Shown: positions 10,643 through 21,465 of the stretch, in pieces
How positions within the stretch are numbered: the first letter of the stretch is position 1
Layout: each line of letters starts with the position of its first letter
Assembly (NCBI GenBank): GCA_012656075.1
Contig: JAAKBF010000033.1
Span: 620,001 to 684,000, forward strand
Direction: 5' to 3'
DNA from: Phytophthora hibernalis
Taxonomy: Eukaryota > Oomycota > Peronosporomycetes > Peronosporales > Peronosporaceae
DNA: 64,000 nucleotides
Translations under genes and position numbers: made by a program
Notes under the pieces: model-generated
Database searches by the model: none
Seen by the model: the letters and a program-made list of their open reading frames with translations, nothing else
What the model was told of the DNA's origin: nothing

Positions 10643-11290
10643 AAGCTTCCGATGGGCATGTGCGATTCGAGAGCGAAGACCAACAAGTTCGGTGCTCTTT
10701 TCTCTACAGGCGATGGCCGACGATCATCGCTGTCCTTCGTGGCATTTTGAGTGGTTTTGGAGGGTCCAAGTCGCTGGAGGTGAAGCTGCTCCGTGTGCAT
10801 GTTGTAAGCGGAGCTGATGGATAACTGTGAAAGGTTCCGCTCAGTCATTGGCTTTGATCGGAACGGCGAGAACTCTCTCAAACACGACAAGTCCAGCAGT
10901 GTTCGATTGCGCAGGGTTCTGCAGCAGATCCACCAGGTGCCGTCGTCGTGAAATCGGAGGTGCCGTTAACTGCTTCGGGTGGCATCGTGAAAGCATTCGC
11001 GAGGCCGCGTCGACGACGTGAAGTCTTAGGAGTTGGTCCATTCCGGCAGTGCTGGAAATATGAATCGCTCCCAGTACGATGCCACAGCTCGTACTTGCGG
11101 TTGCTGATATCCATGCGCAAATCGTGGCTTCGGCGGGTGCGATCGCTCTTCCATTGTGGTGCTGACGTGTCCAAACAACGGCGACAGTGATGGGGATTCC
11201 ATTCGCAGTGCAATGACTATGACGTTTCCTTGCGAATCGAGCGTCCACGATTGTTGTGAGCTCTTCACGTGATGTCAAAAGGTAACTCAT
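10643..11290 (-). pseudogene. Unrecognised Cys-containing gene fragment, possibly upstream part of the EF-hand gene
   Basis: Coding-like pieces alternate between minus-strand frames: 11026-11268 (FAHGYQQPQVRAVASYWERF), 10878-11213 (a basic linker, then a Cys-rich CAIEHCWTCRV) and 10627-10890 (CLREFSPFRSK and a Ser/Thr-rich tail). The CWTC..CLREFSPFR stretch recalls the start of a FYVE-type zinc finger in oomycete proteins, but most of the ligands are missing. This may be the upstream part of the EF-hand gene. Low confidence. Confidence 0.25.
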
Positions 11291-11782
11291 GTAGCCATCA
11301 AAAAGTCTTTGGTGGAGTTCGCGACGACATGTATTAGTGCTAACCTGTATTCCAAACGGTGTGATTTTCGGTGATGACGATCGTCCTATCGACCATGGGG
11401 TGCGAGTTCGTTTGAAACAATTGTGTCCCCCTAAACTTAGCGCAAGTGCCTTCGCAAATTCCTAGACGAGTGCATATGCACCTCGTTGCCATTGGGCCCC
11501 AACAAAAACCTGTGATCCCTCTTCAACTTGATGCTGTTGTTGATTCACAGTGCGCAATGACAAGAACCATCGGCTCTGCCATCGAAATGTTGCTCGATGT
11601 GTCCAGTGAACCTCGACCAAAATTTGGCCGCGGCGTTCGCGTTCGTCGCGAGGACCACGACGGCCGAACGTGCGGATTCACTTCACTCGACTCGCTCGGG
11701 ACTCAGTCCGTGGATCGACTCGGACACTCCAGAATCCGCGCACACCACCACTTCATCGCGCGGAGCGACGTGAGACCTCGTT

Positions 11783-12163
11783 ATGAGCGACGAATTTAAT
11801 GTCCCCGGTCGGAATTTCTCGGCCGGTCGCGATCACATGTGGACGGCATTGGAAATGCCTGATGGTGTAAACTACACCGTCAAGGAATCCGACGGTCGCG
11901 CGGGGTCTTTCAGATCAAAATCATGGAAGAGGAGAACATCACGTACACGGTATGGAGCACGTACGCGGACCCGAGACGCACAGTATGTACTAGCAGGCAG
12001 GTATGCTCCAATCCTGGAACAAGTGTTGCTACCAGGGAGAGAATGGAAGCTTTGGTTAACTAACAGCCACGACAAGCTCCAGTATCCCGGACATGGGCAA
12101 TCTCACTTCAAACGCCGCATCTTATCCGCATGTGAAACCCACCAGCACGTGGGCGTGGGGTGA
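11783..12163 (+). pseudogene. Unrecognised gene fragment
   Basis: The frame opens MSDEFNVPGRNFSAGRDHMW, then switches near 11905 to another frame reading IKIMEEENITYTVWSTYADP; both pieces look coding, so there is a one-base shift or an intron. The fragment breaks off near 11975. 11291-11782 upstream holds no supportable gene. I do not recognise the family. Confidence 0.3.
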
Positions 12164-12345
12164 ATCATGTTGTTGCTTTCCAGCCTTAATCGACCGCGAC
12201 TCCCCAACTTTCATCATCTTGTTGACGTCAGAGTGAGTTCTACCTACTGCTACAACTGCCGGCAGCAACAGTCAACACCAGTGACACACACCACCAGCGA
12301 CGCAATTCATATACCGGTATGCCGCGTCAAAGATATACATATGGT

Positions 12346-12603
12346 ATGGTGTACGTGTACTGTATCATCATCGGAAAAGGGAGCGGGATCACTATCAACG
12401 TCGACGAAACTCGGACGGTGGCGCTCCTGAAGAAGGCGATCAAGGAAAAGAAGACAATCAGTTTGAATGGCACGGATAAGCTGCACCTCTTCCTGGTGAA
12501 GAAACAACGTGTGGCTGCGAGATCTGCTGCGCTCGAGCTGAAGGAGGGTCGGACATGCTCGCGAGCTTTGGATGTCTATTCGTGCCCACACTACTGTGAG
12601 TGA
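12346..12603 (+). pseudogene. CRN header fragment (LFLVK variant) without effector domain
   Basis: From the Met at 12346 the frame has the CRN N-terminal ubiquitin-like header: a hydrophobic strand MVYVYCIIIG, a LLKKAIKEK helix and LHLFLVKK, a variant of the LFLAK motif. The frame ends at 12603 without the DWL region or HVLVVVP. 12604-12898 has no recognisable effector domain. It is a solitary header left by recombination or deletion. No TCATTC initiator is visible upstream, unlike the other CRN loci. Confidence 0.6.
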
Positions 12604-12898
12604 CCGGTGTGGCATATGAAGGGACCAGCTGCGGTTGTACAGGTACCATGTCGCCATTGTCGTATTCAGTTGCACTCGACGAGGTACAAGGCCTCCGAAA
12701 AGGATGGGCTGCAACGACACCAAGGTTAGCGTCGCTGCATTTCGGGACTGGAGCCCGCGGGACCAAACAACCCATTGTGATCTTAAACGCAACTTCGATT
12801 TGCACTACAATCCTACTTGGTGACAGAGTTCTTGTTTAATCGCTTTCACGCGATCCTGTTCCTCCATCACTCCAACACTCATCCTCCCATGATTCGAT

Positions 12899-15063
12899 TC
12901 ACCTCGTCACATTTTCCATCTCATCGTCAAACTGAACAATATCCATGATGAAAGAGGGCTTCCTCAGCAACCTCGTCAGACAGCTGACATCGATGCGCTT
13001 GACTTGTCTCAATAGCGGAGACTGCAAAATTCCAAAGTACTTGTCCTTTTCTCCTTGAGGAATATCCTCCTCTGGCAGATAAAAGATGTTGAAATCATCG
13101 AACGATCCAGAAAATTTTACGTGAACAATTTCAACAGTAGGGCAGGTTTCCACTCGATAAACGTTGTCGAACTTGTGCGCAGCTGGAACAAAGTTCACGA
13201 CGAGCATACGTTGAACGCCGAACTGTCTTTTGTATCCATTTGCTTGTGCCGCCGCCACGTTAATTTCACTTTTTCAAGTAATTGGTTTACCTTCAGCTCG
13301 TACGCGAGCTTGTCTCCGTTGATGATAAGAATGTCTGCTCTGGTTTTGACATCTGCGGTTCTGACTTCAGGAAAAACCTGTTTCGCTCGGTGTGTCTTCT
13401 TGAGAATATCACGAATCGCTGCATACACTTCGAAATGAAAAACGGCTTCGCTTGGAGAACTGCGATTCTGTACGAGCAAATGTGCAATGGTGTTCGGGTC
13501 CACATAGGCGAGTGCAGCACATAAGAGCTGGACAGGATCCTCAGCAGCCACAGCTTTACAAATTTCTCGTGCAGGAAGCGCTTCAAGGCACACTCGCTTC
13601 ATCATCGGAGAGACGATGACCAGCATAAATTTAACCCTGCTCTGCCCGATGTCAACTCGCCGCTCGGACACAACTCCCATTCGCAGTAAGAGATGAGCAT
13701 TTGTGTTCCTGGCCGTTAAATCCTCATTATTTCCAAGTATTTGTTTGAGTAACCACCACTCTTCGTCGTTCAACTTCTGTAAATCTTGTTGAATACGAGC
13801 ATAGGTGTGATTGAACATCTGCAAGTAAGCGTAATAGGGATCCCTGAAGAACCACTCCTCCCATTGACCCAGCTCAAGCTCCCATTTTTGTTCATCGATC
13901 GTGAATCTAACAAGTGACCCCAACACACCGGGGCACCACCAGAGAACATCTTGATCCCCTCCTGAAGCGATAATGGAAATCGATAAAGTTCCTTGAACAG
14001 GCTGAAAAACATGGCCATCTGGGATTGTGTAAATGGCTCGACCTTAATCAACTGAGACACGTTGAAAGGGCTTGAAGATCCCCGAAATACCTGGTAGGTA
14101 TTCACCAAGTCGTAGGTTCCAACCCCAAGAAATCCCAGAAAGAACTTGTCCGATTGTGCTTTCCACATTCGAATAACTTGCAGAAATGTGGACAACAAAT
14201 CAGGGTTGGAGAACAGACAATCCATTTCATCCAGGATCAGACAGACCTTCTTGTTCCCGTTACCTGCGCACCTTGCAACTAAAGTCATCAAAGAATTGAA
14301 ATCGCGGCAATCGCTTTCATTGTCGACCAATATCCCCAAGTGATTCCAGAATTTGGTCTCGTCGGCCGCAAACACCGCACCCAGCTCGAAATACACGCAA
14401 ATGATGTCCGAGCGGCTAGTAAGCAGCCATTCCTGGATGCCATTTGCAATTGTGGTTTTCCCAAATTGACGCGGACCATACAACAGATAGAGTGGGCAGT
14501 CGCTGCTAGAGAAGCCTTCTTTAATCCGTTGAAAGGCAGGGATAGTGCTCAAAGGGACGGAGAAGTCACTTTCGGTCACTGGCCCAGTGAATGCAACGTA
14601 TTTCTGGAATTTCGGTCTCTTGGGGAATGGTTGATCTTGTTGAGCGACGCTCATCAACGCAGATCGTTGACCAAGAACACTGGTATGCGACTCCCACAAC
14701 CCCTCCTGTACTTGTGCTTGCTCCGGAACCACCACCAGCACGTGAATCTGGTCGGTGGATGGCTGCTCCATACCCGTCAATACTTTCTGAAGGCCGGACT
14801 CCCCCTGTAGCTCTTCGTCTTCATTCGTTAGCGCTTTGACGGTAGCCGTTTTCCTGCCCTTCTTCAGCTCCTTCACGTCCTCACTCTCAGTCTTCAGCCA
14901 CTCGGTTCCCTTCTTCGCCAGGAAGAGCTGCAGGTTCTTCGCAGGAATGGTGATGTCCTCGCTCTCGTCCTTGATCGCCTTCTTCAGGTCTCCCACCACC
15001 CCGTCGATGTCCACAGGAACGCGCTCCAGTCGCTCCAACGACAGCACAAAAGAGCTTGACCAT
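12899..15063 (-). pseudogene. CRN-2: Crinkler with P-loop NTPase and PD-(D/E)XK nuclease domains (frameshifted)
   Basis: The start is the ATG at 15063 (MVKLFC). The header contains LQLFLAKK and later QIHVLVVVP. An AAA/STAND-like ATPase follows: Walker A in LLYGPRQFGKTTIA (about 14445-14490) and Walker B in KVCLILDEMD (about 14221-14250). The C-terminal part has FPEVRT..ADILIINGDKLAYELK (about 13288-13360), the D..ExK pattern of PD-(D/E)XK nucleases, then a shorter domain to the stop at 12899. This NTPase-plus-nuclease layout is a known CR-effector architecture thought to derive from transposon proteins. Single-base shifts lie near 15033 (header), 13925 and 13255. About 720 residues in total, a usual CRN length. 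Confidence 0.8.
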
Positions 15064-15070
15064 CTTTTCT

Positions 15071-15107
15071 GGAATGAGAAGGAAAAATTTGTAATCGTAC
15101 TTAAGCG
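15071..15107 (-). promoter_or_regulatory. CRN-2 core promoter: TCATTCC initiator and CGCTTAAGTACGA box
   Basis: TCATTCC (15071-15077) lies 8 bases before the ATG and CGCTTAAGTACGA (15095-15107) about 32 bases before it. Homology to the CRN-1 upstream sequence continues to about 15128. Confidence 0.55.
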
Positions 15108-15392
15108 ATGAATGGTGTGGTCACATATACTTTTTAATCGAAGAACTGTGCCTATTACATGTATTGTGCTTTGCAGTTTTTTTGGCACTTATAATAGCAA
15201 CTCCTGCGATTTGTGTGCCTCATGAGAAGTACAAATCGTACACCAATACGAATAAAGATAATCCTTGCACGAGTTATATTACTGATCTTAATAGAAATCC
15301 TAGGTAAGAAAGGCAGCTCGTGGCCAATGAATACGAGATCGGCTGGCTTTGGCACTATTCAAAAGTGTCATTTTCCGTTTAAGTCTTGCAGC

Positions 15393-16403
15393 ATGACGTA
15401 CTCAAAGGACCTACGCTGACGCGCAGTCGTGCTGTTTTTCGTCTACAACATCGAGATGTTGCAGATTGCACATGTCCTCGGTGCATCGGTACGCTCCATC
15501 AAGCGTTGGAATCGCTTTGTTCAAAAGTTCGGCATGGTAACCGGCGCCCAACGCGAGAAGCGGGCATCGCGCTGGCCAGCATCGGTCTGTGCGTTCGTGA
15601 TCAAGTACGTGGAGGACCACCCGTGCTTTTATCTCGAAGAGCTCCAAGATACACTTCGTAACAAGTTTGGAAATATCAAGACGTCAACATCTACCATTTG
15701 CAGAGCCCTTCGGTTTGATATGGGGCTGTCCAGGAAAGTGCTGACGCGGCGTGCGCGGGAGGCTAAAGCAGATCAGGTTCAAGACTATATCGACAAGCTG
15801 AAGCCTTTCTACTCCATGCCCGAGCAAATGATTTTCTTAGACGAAACCGCCAAGGATAGTAGAGATGGTGTGCGTCGATACGCATGGTCGAAGCGAAACA
15901 CGCCTGCAATCGTCACGCTTCCTTTTGTACGCGGTGAGCGGGTCTCCGTTCTGGCGGCGATGTCAACGGACGGTTTTTATCGTGGGGTGCACAACAGGAA
16001 CATTTACGCGGCATGTATTTTACCAGACCTTCCACGACAAAATTTTGCCGTTCCTGAATCCGTGGCCACTTCCTCGCTCTATCCTTGTACTGGATAATGC
16101 AAAAATCCATATGTACAAGGAATTAGAGGAAGCGGTGCACAGTGTTGGTGCTTTAATTTTCTTTCTGCCACCATATTGCCCCAACTCAATCCGATTGAAG
16201 TCGGGTTTTCACTGCTGAAGCGTTGGATCCAAAAGAATGCAAACACGGCGTTCGGATTCGCTCCAGAGGAGGTATTAGACTTGGCGATGTACGCTTGTAC
16301 GCGCACGAAAGATGGAACACGTGGTATTTATAAGCATTGCGGGTATGCTCTCGACTCGTTGGCAATAGATATTAATGTAGCGGCCTCCACTCCAACTAAT
16401 TAA
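15393..16403 (+). pseudogene. Tc1/mariner-type (DD34E) transposase, broken
   Basis: From the ATG at 15393 the protein begins MTYSKDLR and meets a TGA at 15417-15419; the same frame then continues VLFFVYNIEMLQIAHVLG, a helix-turn-helix of the IS630/Tc1 type. Catalytic residues: D in MIFLDETAKDS, D in SILVLDNAKIH, E in PQLNPIEVGFSLLK. Two one-base shifts, near 16030 and 16185, separate these pieces. The length is typical of oomycete Tc1-like transposases. I could not identify terminal inverted repeats with confidence, so the element limits are unknown. Confidence 0.75.
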
Positions 16404-16405
16404 TA

Positions 16406-17305
16406 CTACAACTGATGGTCTTCATCCTCCATATTTTGAGCTGGTAGATTAACAGGTATGTCGGAGTTGTGTGGGCGCCTAAGATCGCAGTCAGGTAAAC
16501 CGAGAATGTCTCGGAGATCATCTAGCGAGACCGAAATATTTACCTCACTTTCGTTGATGAGTATTCTCACGGTTCTAAACCGACGATCCAGCCGTCGATG
16601 CTCTGCTTGCTGCTCGTGCGCCATCTCACAGCGAGCTTCGTCAACACTGCAGAGTTGTCGATATGTTGCATGCTCCGGGATTGTAGGCTGGGTTCCATCT
16701 GGCTCACGCGCATGTTGTGTTGCAAAGTAGCGTAGAGCCAAACTGTTCGGCGCTAGCGGAGATTGGTTAGTATCAGCTAAGTGCTGTACAATCCGAGTCG
16801 ATGCTTCATTAACCCGTGCAACTGTTGCCCGTCGAATTGAGTTGTGGATCTATCAATAATGCAAAAGCGTAACATTAGTATAAATCCACAGCTCCGATAA
16901 ATATGACAGCAGTACCTTCACAGCGTACACGAAAACCATTAGACTGAAATCTGCCAGCGAGACGTTTCTACGCTGAGCATTCCGCCAGGATTGCATAACT
17001 TGGGCAGCGAATGATTCAGCAGTGAGCTTGATGAACTCCCTTTGTTTCGTGTTGGTACCTGGTTTGAGGTAAATATCCTTCTCGGACCACGAAATTCCTT
17101 CTTGAGCACTTACGATCGCGTCCACTTTTGCATGTAAGACGGCGTAGCCTTCTGTAGATTGCAAACTCACTGAATGTGGCTGCTTGTGGACTGCTCGGAC
17201 GTCATGTAATGCCTCGCCCAATTTGATGGTCAGCGTTACTTTGACCTCTTCGTCCCCAAAAATGTGTTGCACTGTGTTGGCGCGTGAGGTAGATTCGCTC
17301 TCCAT
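16406..17305 (-). CDS. Intact two-exon gene of unknown function
   Basis: Exon 1 (17305-16916) begins MESESTSRANTV and ends SLMVFVYAVK. A 66-nt intron (16915-16850, GTACTG..GATAG) joins it in phase to exon 2 (16849-16406), which begins IHNSIRRATVARVNEAS and ends in an acidic tail, for about 278 residues with no internal stop. Exon 1 has a helix with FAAQVMQSWRNAQRR; exon 2 has a charged helix (CEMAHEQQAEHRRLDRRF) and DLRDILGLPDCD. No signal peptide, membrane segment or known motif was seen. It is one of the few undamaged genes here, lying between a dead Tc1 transposase and repeat DNA. It could be a transposon accessory protein. Confidence 0.55.
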
Positions 17306-17419
17306 CAGGTATAATCCCGAGTGGATCTACTATCTACAATGGTCTTCACTCGCTCAAGTATCATAAGATCAAATCGACAAATTTATGTTTAGCTCAATCT
17401 CATTCCAGATTTATTTTTC

Positions 17420-17935
17420 AACTTACCGTTGGTAGTCCGCTTTGCAACCTCGCGTCTTGTTCACGTGGGCGTCTATGTTGAGGAGGCTAATGTCGTGCTA
17501 CTGTGCCAGCCAGTAGGAGGTCAGCACGTTGGTCATCTGAGGCTAGTGCTTCTCGTTCTTGTTCATGTCATCTCAGCGCATTTAGTCCACGCCCACCTAT
17601 TAATACAAGATGTGTGCGAAGTAGGTGTACGTTAGTACATCGGTTATTAAAGTGTAAACAATACAGTACAGGCTTCACTCACCTGAGCAGCGCCTCTCCG
17701 TCGACATTGGGTAAGAACCTGCCAGTCTTCCTCCCTGCAATTTGGTTGGCCTGGATCCCCACTCGCTTCATTTCGTGGTGCACTTGGCCAATCTTCGAGT
17801 CCGGTCGGCCCAACTGCTAGTTCAGGGTTCACGGGCTGGTTGATGTGACACGGCACCTCGAGCTTGTTAACGAAGAAGTCGGTCGGGTGGTTATAGTAGA
17901 GAATGAGCGACTCACTGAGTGGCTTCTAAGCGCGA
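17420..17935 (-). pseudogene. Degenerate multi-exon gene, family not recognised
   Basis: Upstream piece (about 17770-17935): ESLILYYNHPTDFFVNKLEV and PVNPELAVGPTGLED. A one-base shift leads to VHHEMKRVGIQANQIAGRK..NVDGEALLR, then an intron 17682-17597 (GTGAGT..AATAG). The next piece reads DDMNKNEKH and MTNVLTSYWLAQ but is broken by several TGA/TAA/TAG codons. The splice sites and residue composition argue for a former gene. 17936-18240 further upstream holds only uncertain frames. Confidence 0.35.
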
Positions 17936-18242
17936 CGACGGCGACATGCCCCTGCAGGGACGCAAACAGCATCTTCCCGTCCTTCTACGAGTTGTCCACG
18001 AAGTCGAGTATCCCCTGGTGATGGAGGCGAGTCGGCCGATCGAACGGCGGTTCTAAGGAACGCGGCGTCTGCGTGAGGGAGCAGACTAACTGGCCCCACG
18101 CGTGTACGAAACCCAGTTGTTGAAATCACCAATCAAAATTCTTCACGATTTGTACGTAATCATGCACGAGTTAGTGCAGGGGTGAGGTGGAATTAGTGCA
18201 CTAAAAGGCAAGACAAAGTCCATGCAAAGCACAATACACTCC

Positions 18243-18442
18243 GGGCCAAAAGTATACGAACACCCCTACTTTTGCTAATAACTCAGCCTCTAGATGGAGT
18301 TGAGAAGTGTGCTTTAGACATGTTGTGTGGAACACGGTAATCATCAGTCGTTATGGGCTAATACTCACATACAAAAACCGTTTTGGCAGGTGGCCCAAAT
18401 ATACGAACGCTGTACTAATTGAAACTGGCTCAAAATGATATT
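18243..18442. repeat. Tc1-like terminal-repeat remnant next to truncated pogo copy
   Basis: GGGCCAAAAGTATACGAAC at about 18243 and the related GGCCCAAATATACGAACG at about 18393 are direct, imperfect repeats of a sequence like Tc1/mariner ends. The pogo homology starts immediately after, at about 18443, so this element or its excision may have removed the pogo 5' part. Confidence 0.4.
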
Positions 18443-19435
18443 TGTTTTTTATAATATGGTGTTTAGGCATGGGTTTTCAACGCAGCCACAACATTCGAAG
18501 AAAAACGAAGCTGTACTACAGCAGACGCATTTAGAATTTGCAATCAAGTTTTGGAGCGAATACAGCCATTTTCCGGATAGTGCTATCTACAACGTCGACG
18601 AAACGGCCATTTATTTCGACACTCCACCCCACAAAATATGGGCCCTCAAGGGGAGGCGTGGATCAGCAAAAGTCAAGCATATGCAGAAGAATTCCGGAAG
18701 ACTCACAGCTGTGCTCACCATTCGGGCTGACGGTACGTTCATTTATTTTACATTTAATTTACTGTATACTGAAACTAAGTAACGTTATTTGATTTAGGAA
18801 AAAACTGCCAATACTCTTCATTCTGCGAGGAATACCTGGCGGCACTGTGGAGACAAATGAGTTGCCAACATATCCAGATGGACATGTTTATACAGTCCAA
18901 GAACATGGCTGGATGGACGCAACTGTTTGGGAGTTTTATATTGAAAGTTTGCTTAAATTTGAAATAGATTCTCCCTCTGTCCTCCTTCTCGATAACTTCG
19001 ATTCCCATGTATCGGAAGGAGGACAGAATGTGGTAGCGGAGGCTACCTCAGCACTAGTGTGCCCTGTTCCGCCAAACAGCACGTCTGTCTGTCAGCCTCT
19101 TGATGTTGGAGTTATGGGTCCACTCAAGAAGAAGCTGACAGGCGTATGGCTATCAGAAAATATTAATGGTACACGCACCGCGCAGCAAAAGAGACTTGGC
19201 GCGATCAAGCGCACCATTACAGCATGGGAAGGCATCACAGAGCACTGTGTTGTGCGTAGCTTTGAAAAGGCAATTCCAAGATATCCTGAAGTCCAAGTAT
19301 AGGATAAAAATGTTTTTTCACCAATCACAAATAGCGAATCACTGATGGGTACGGATTTTTTTGTCGAGATGCCCCGTTTACTTTTGTATGGCGGATACAG
19401 TTCAGTGGGGGTACGGATTTCACCGTCGTTGTCTG
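18443..19435 (+). mobile_element. pogo element, 5'-truncated right copy
   Basis: This copy matches 6950-5961 in inverted orientation. Its 3' terminus (ending GTTGTCTG at 19435, then TA at 19436-19437) and the flanking DNA beyond it also match, so it was copied as part of the larger block. The helix-turn-helix end is missing. Confidence 0.85.
18462..19302 (+). pseudogene. pogo-like transposase catalytic part, truncated
   Basis: Two exons (to 18731 and from about 18799) separated by an intron GTACGT..GATTTAG. It retains all three acidic residues (NVDETAIYF, LLDNFDSHV, QPLDVGVMG) and ends naturally at TAG 19300-19302. Compared with the left copy it is in frame across the A-run near 19190. It lacks the N-terminal DNA-binding exons, so it cannot be a full transposase. 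Confidence 0.75.
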
Positions 19436-19439
19436 TACT

Positions 19440-20498
19440 ACACAGGTTATACGGTATCCTTATGGCCAGTACCTACTGTAACGGGGTTTAAAATGTGTCA
19501 AGGTATCACTATAGATGAACCCAGTCGATAAAGACCATTGCTAATATCTACAACACAGGATATAATGCACGGCTGCTAATAAACGCGCCGCAGGAGCGGC
19601 TGCGGAAACAGCAACGTGAGGAGCAGGGAGCGGCGTGTGCGCGGACATCGACCCGAAGCCTTTTAGTATGCAATATTTGGCGCTGAACAAGTATGATAGT
19701 GGATGCTTTTCATTAACAAATGTATTGAAAAATCCCCATCGAGCATTAATTTGACAAGTATTAATTAAGCGCCATAGTTAAGCCTGAATACCGAGTCGGT
19801 GGATCGATAAGTGATTAAGTACACCAGGATATTAGACAACAGAGGTATTAAGTTGGCCAGGGTTCTCTGTACCTCAGCTAGTGCTACATTGACCTTCACC
19901 GAACCTTCAGCAAGGTACTGCTTGCACTCAGTCATATCGACAAGAGCATGTATTACATGTACACTATTAAAGCCAGAGAGATGTCCGTGAAGACGGCCGA
20001 CCTCAAGTCAAGTGGGTAGCGATTGTATATGACAGAGCAAGCTACTGTACCTTACGCATCTCTGCCCTACGTATTTTGCCGTGGGCTACTACTAAAACAA
20101 ACTAGTTCTACGTCGTAGTTGACCATCGTTTGCTTCACTTTACATATTTGTTGGGTCCGAAGGCCTGAAAAAACCTTCGTTTCCACGTCGGGTGTACATC
20201 GTGCCAACAGGACTTCATCCACCTACTTCCTGGAAGTACCGGTATATTGGTAGAGTGCCAATATCTAATCTTGAAGTATGTCGCACCCGCCTCCTCACGT
20301 TCAACTCATGCTGGAGCCGCCGATGCCGAACTGCCGCTTAAACGCCGATATGATTCCAGGGTCGGGCGGGTCGTTTGCAACCGCCCGACCCTGGAATCAT
20401 ATAGTTTGAAACGAGAGATGTAGTTGGGCGGTAGTTAAATGACAATTACGACTTGAGCTGCAGGTTTCCCAGGACAATGTTGCGTAGGAGGGCAATAT
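19440..20498. other. Duplicated spacer, right copy, with deleted palindrome
   Basis: No gene seen. This is the inverted match of about 5958-4877. It includes the shortened palindrome at 20348-20403. Homology to the left copy stops at GGCAATATGG, exactly where the MULE terminus begins. Confidence 0.7.
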
Positions 20499-20605
20499 GG
20501 GAAAATTCCAAAGGGGGACTCGAATCGAAATACATTTTCAAAGAGGGACTCGATAATTACGCTGTCTATAAAAGCTAGCTTTTACTAAGCCTATTCCAAT
20601 CTGCC

Positions 20606-21256
20606 GTGGATCCCCGACCGTTGCTGACATTGCTGGCGCTACTGAGCGTGCCCCGGTCGTGTACGTGTACGGTTGGTGTACTCGGGCGTGCCCATCTCGA
20701 TGCCCGACATGATGTACACGGTGCCGAACCGGTCCCTGAACTACGAAATCACCAAGGGTGTGCGGCGACCGCCACGACTGCTACCGCCGACGGCTGCAAC
20801 CGTTCGGCGACATGGTGCTGGCAGAGCTGGTGCAAAAGTACAAGAAGGCGTGCGAGAAGCGCGACAAGTCGTTCTCGTCGGACACGTTGGAGCAGATGCG
20901 CATGACATCGAGGCCGTTTTTCGCTAGTGGATATCCCGCGCGCCGTCAAGTACCGTGAGATCAAGAAGATAACGGGTCTCAAGGGCACGGACGTGGTCGT
21001 TCAGGACAGCGTGTACGGCAACATCAACGACCAGTTACACATGATCTTGATCTTCACGCGTAACTCGGCCAACGACGAGAACAAGCTGTATGGTGAGTTC
21101 CGGATGAACGCGCATGGTGAAGATGTGGCTGCACCCGATCTTTGTCAACGATAAGATGTACCCGAAGGACTGCTGTACCAAGTCCTGCCGGTGTCTAGGA
21201 CACGACTACTGGGAAAGATCGTGTTCACCACGGCGAACGCAGAGAAACAAGACTAA
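20606..21256 (+). pseudogene. Passenger gene fragment inside MULE
   Basis: Coding-like pieces in several plus-strand frames: PISMPDMMYTVPNRSLNYEI (from 20673), MVLAELVQKYKKACEKRDKS (about 20812) and VKYREIKKITGLKGTDVVVQ followed by NDQLHMILIFTRNSAND (20927-21154). They are separated by one-base shifts. They lie inside the terminal repeats, converge on the transposase and are unlike MULE proteins, so they may be captured host DNA. Family not recognised. Confidence 0.4.
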
Positions 21257-21465
21257 GCCGTCATAATCGAAGTGTATACTTCTCCTAATTCTTCTTTGTG
21301 TATGTCAAGTTCGGCCAGTACACGATGCCTTGTTGTGACCATCTGCGATGCCGCATTTGCCGCACTTGTAAAGCTTACGGATCCGTGTAGACTCACCACA
21401 TTCACCACGCGAACGAATTCTCCGTTTACGGGGCCGTCCAGCCTGCCGTTGATAAAGTGCAGGTG

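Noticed and set aside
12899..13258. Separate small protein at the end of CRN-2
   Set aside because: It continues the CRN-2 tail after a one-base shift and has no plausible promoter or start of its own.
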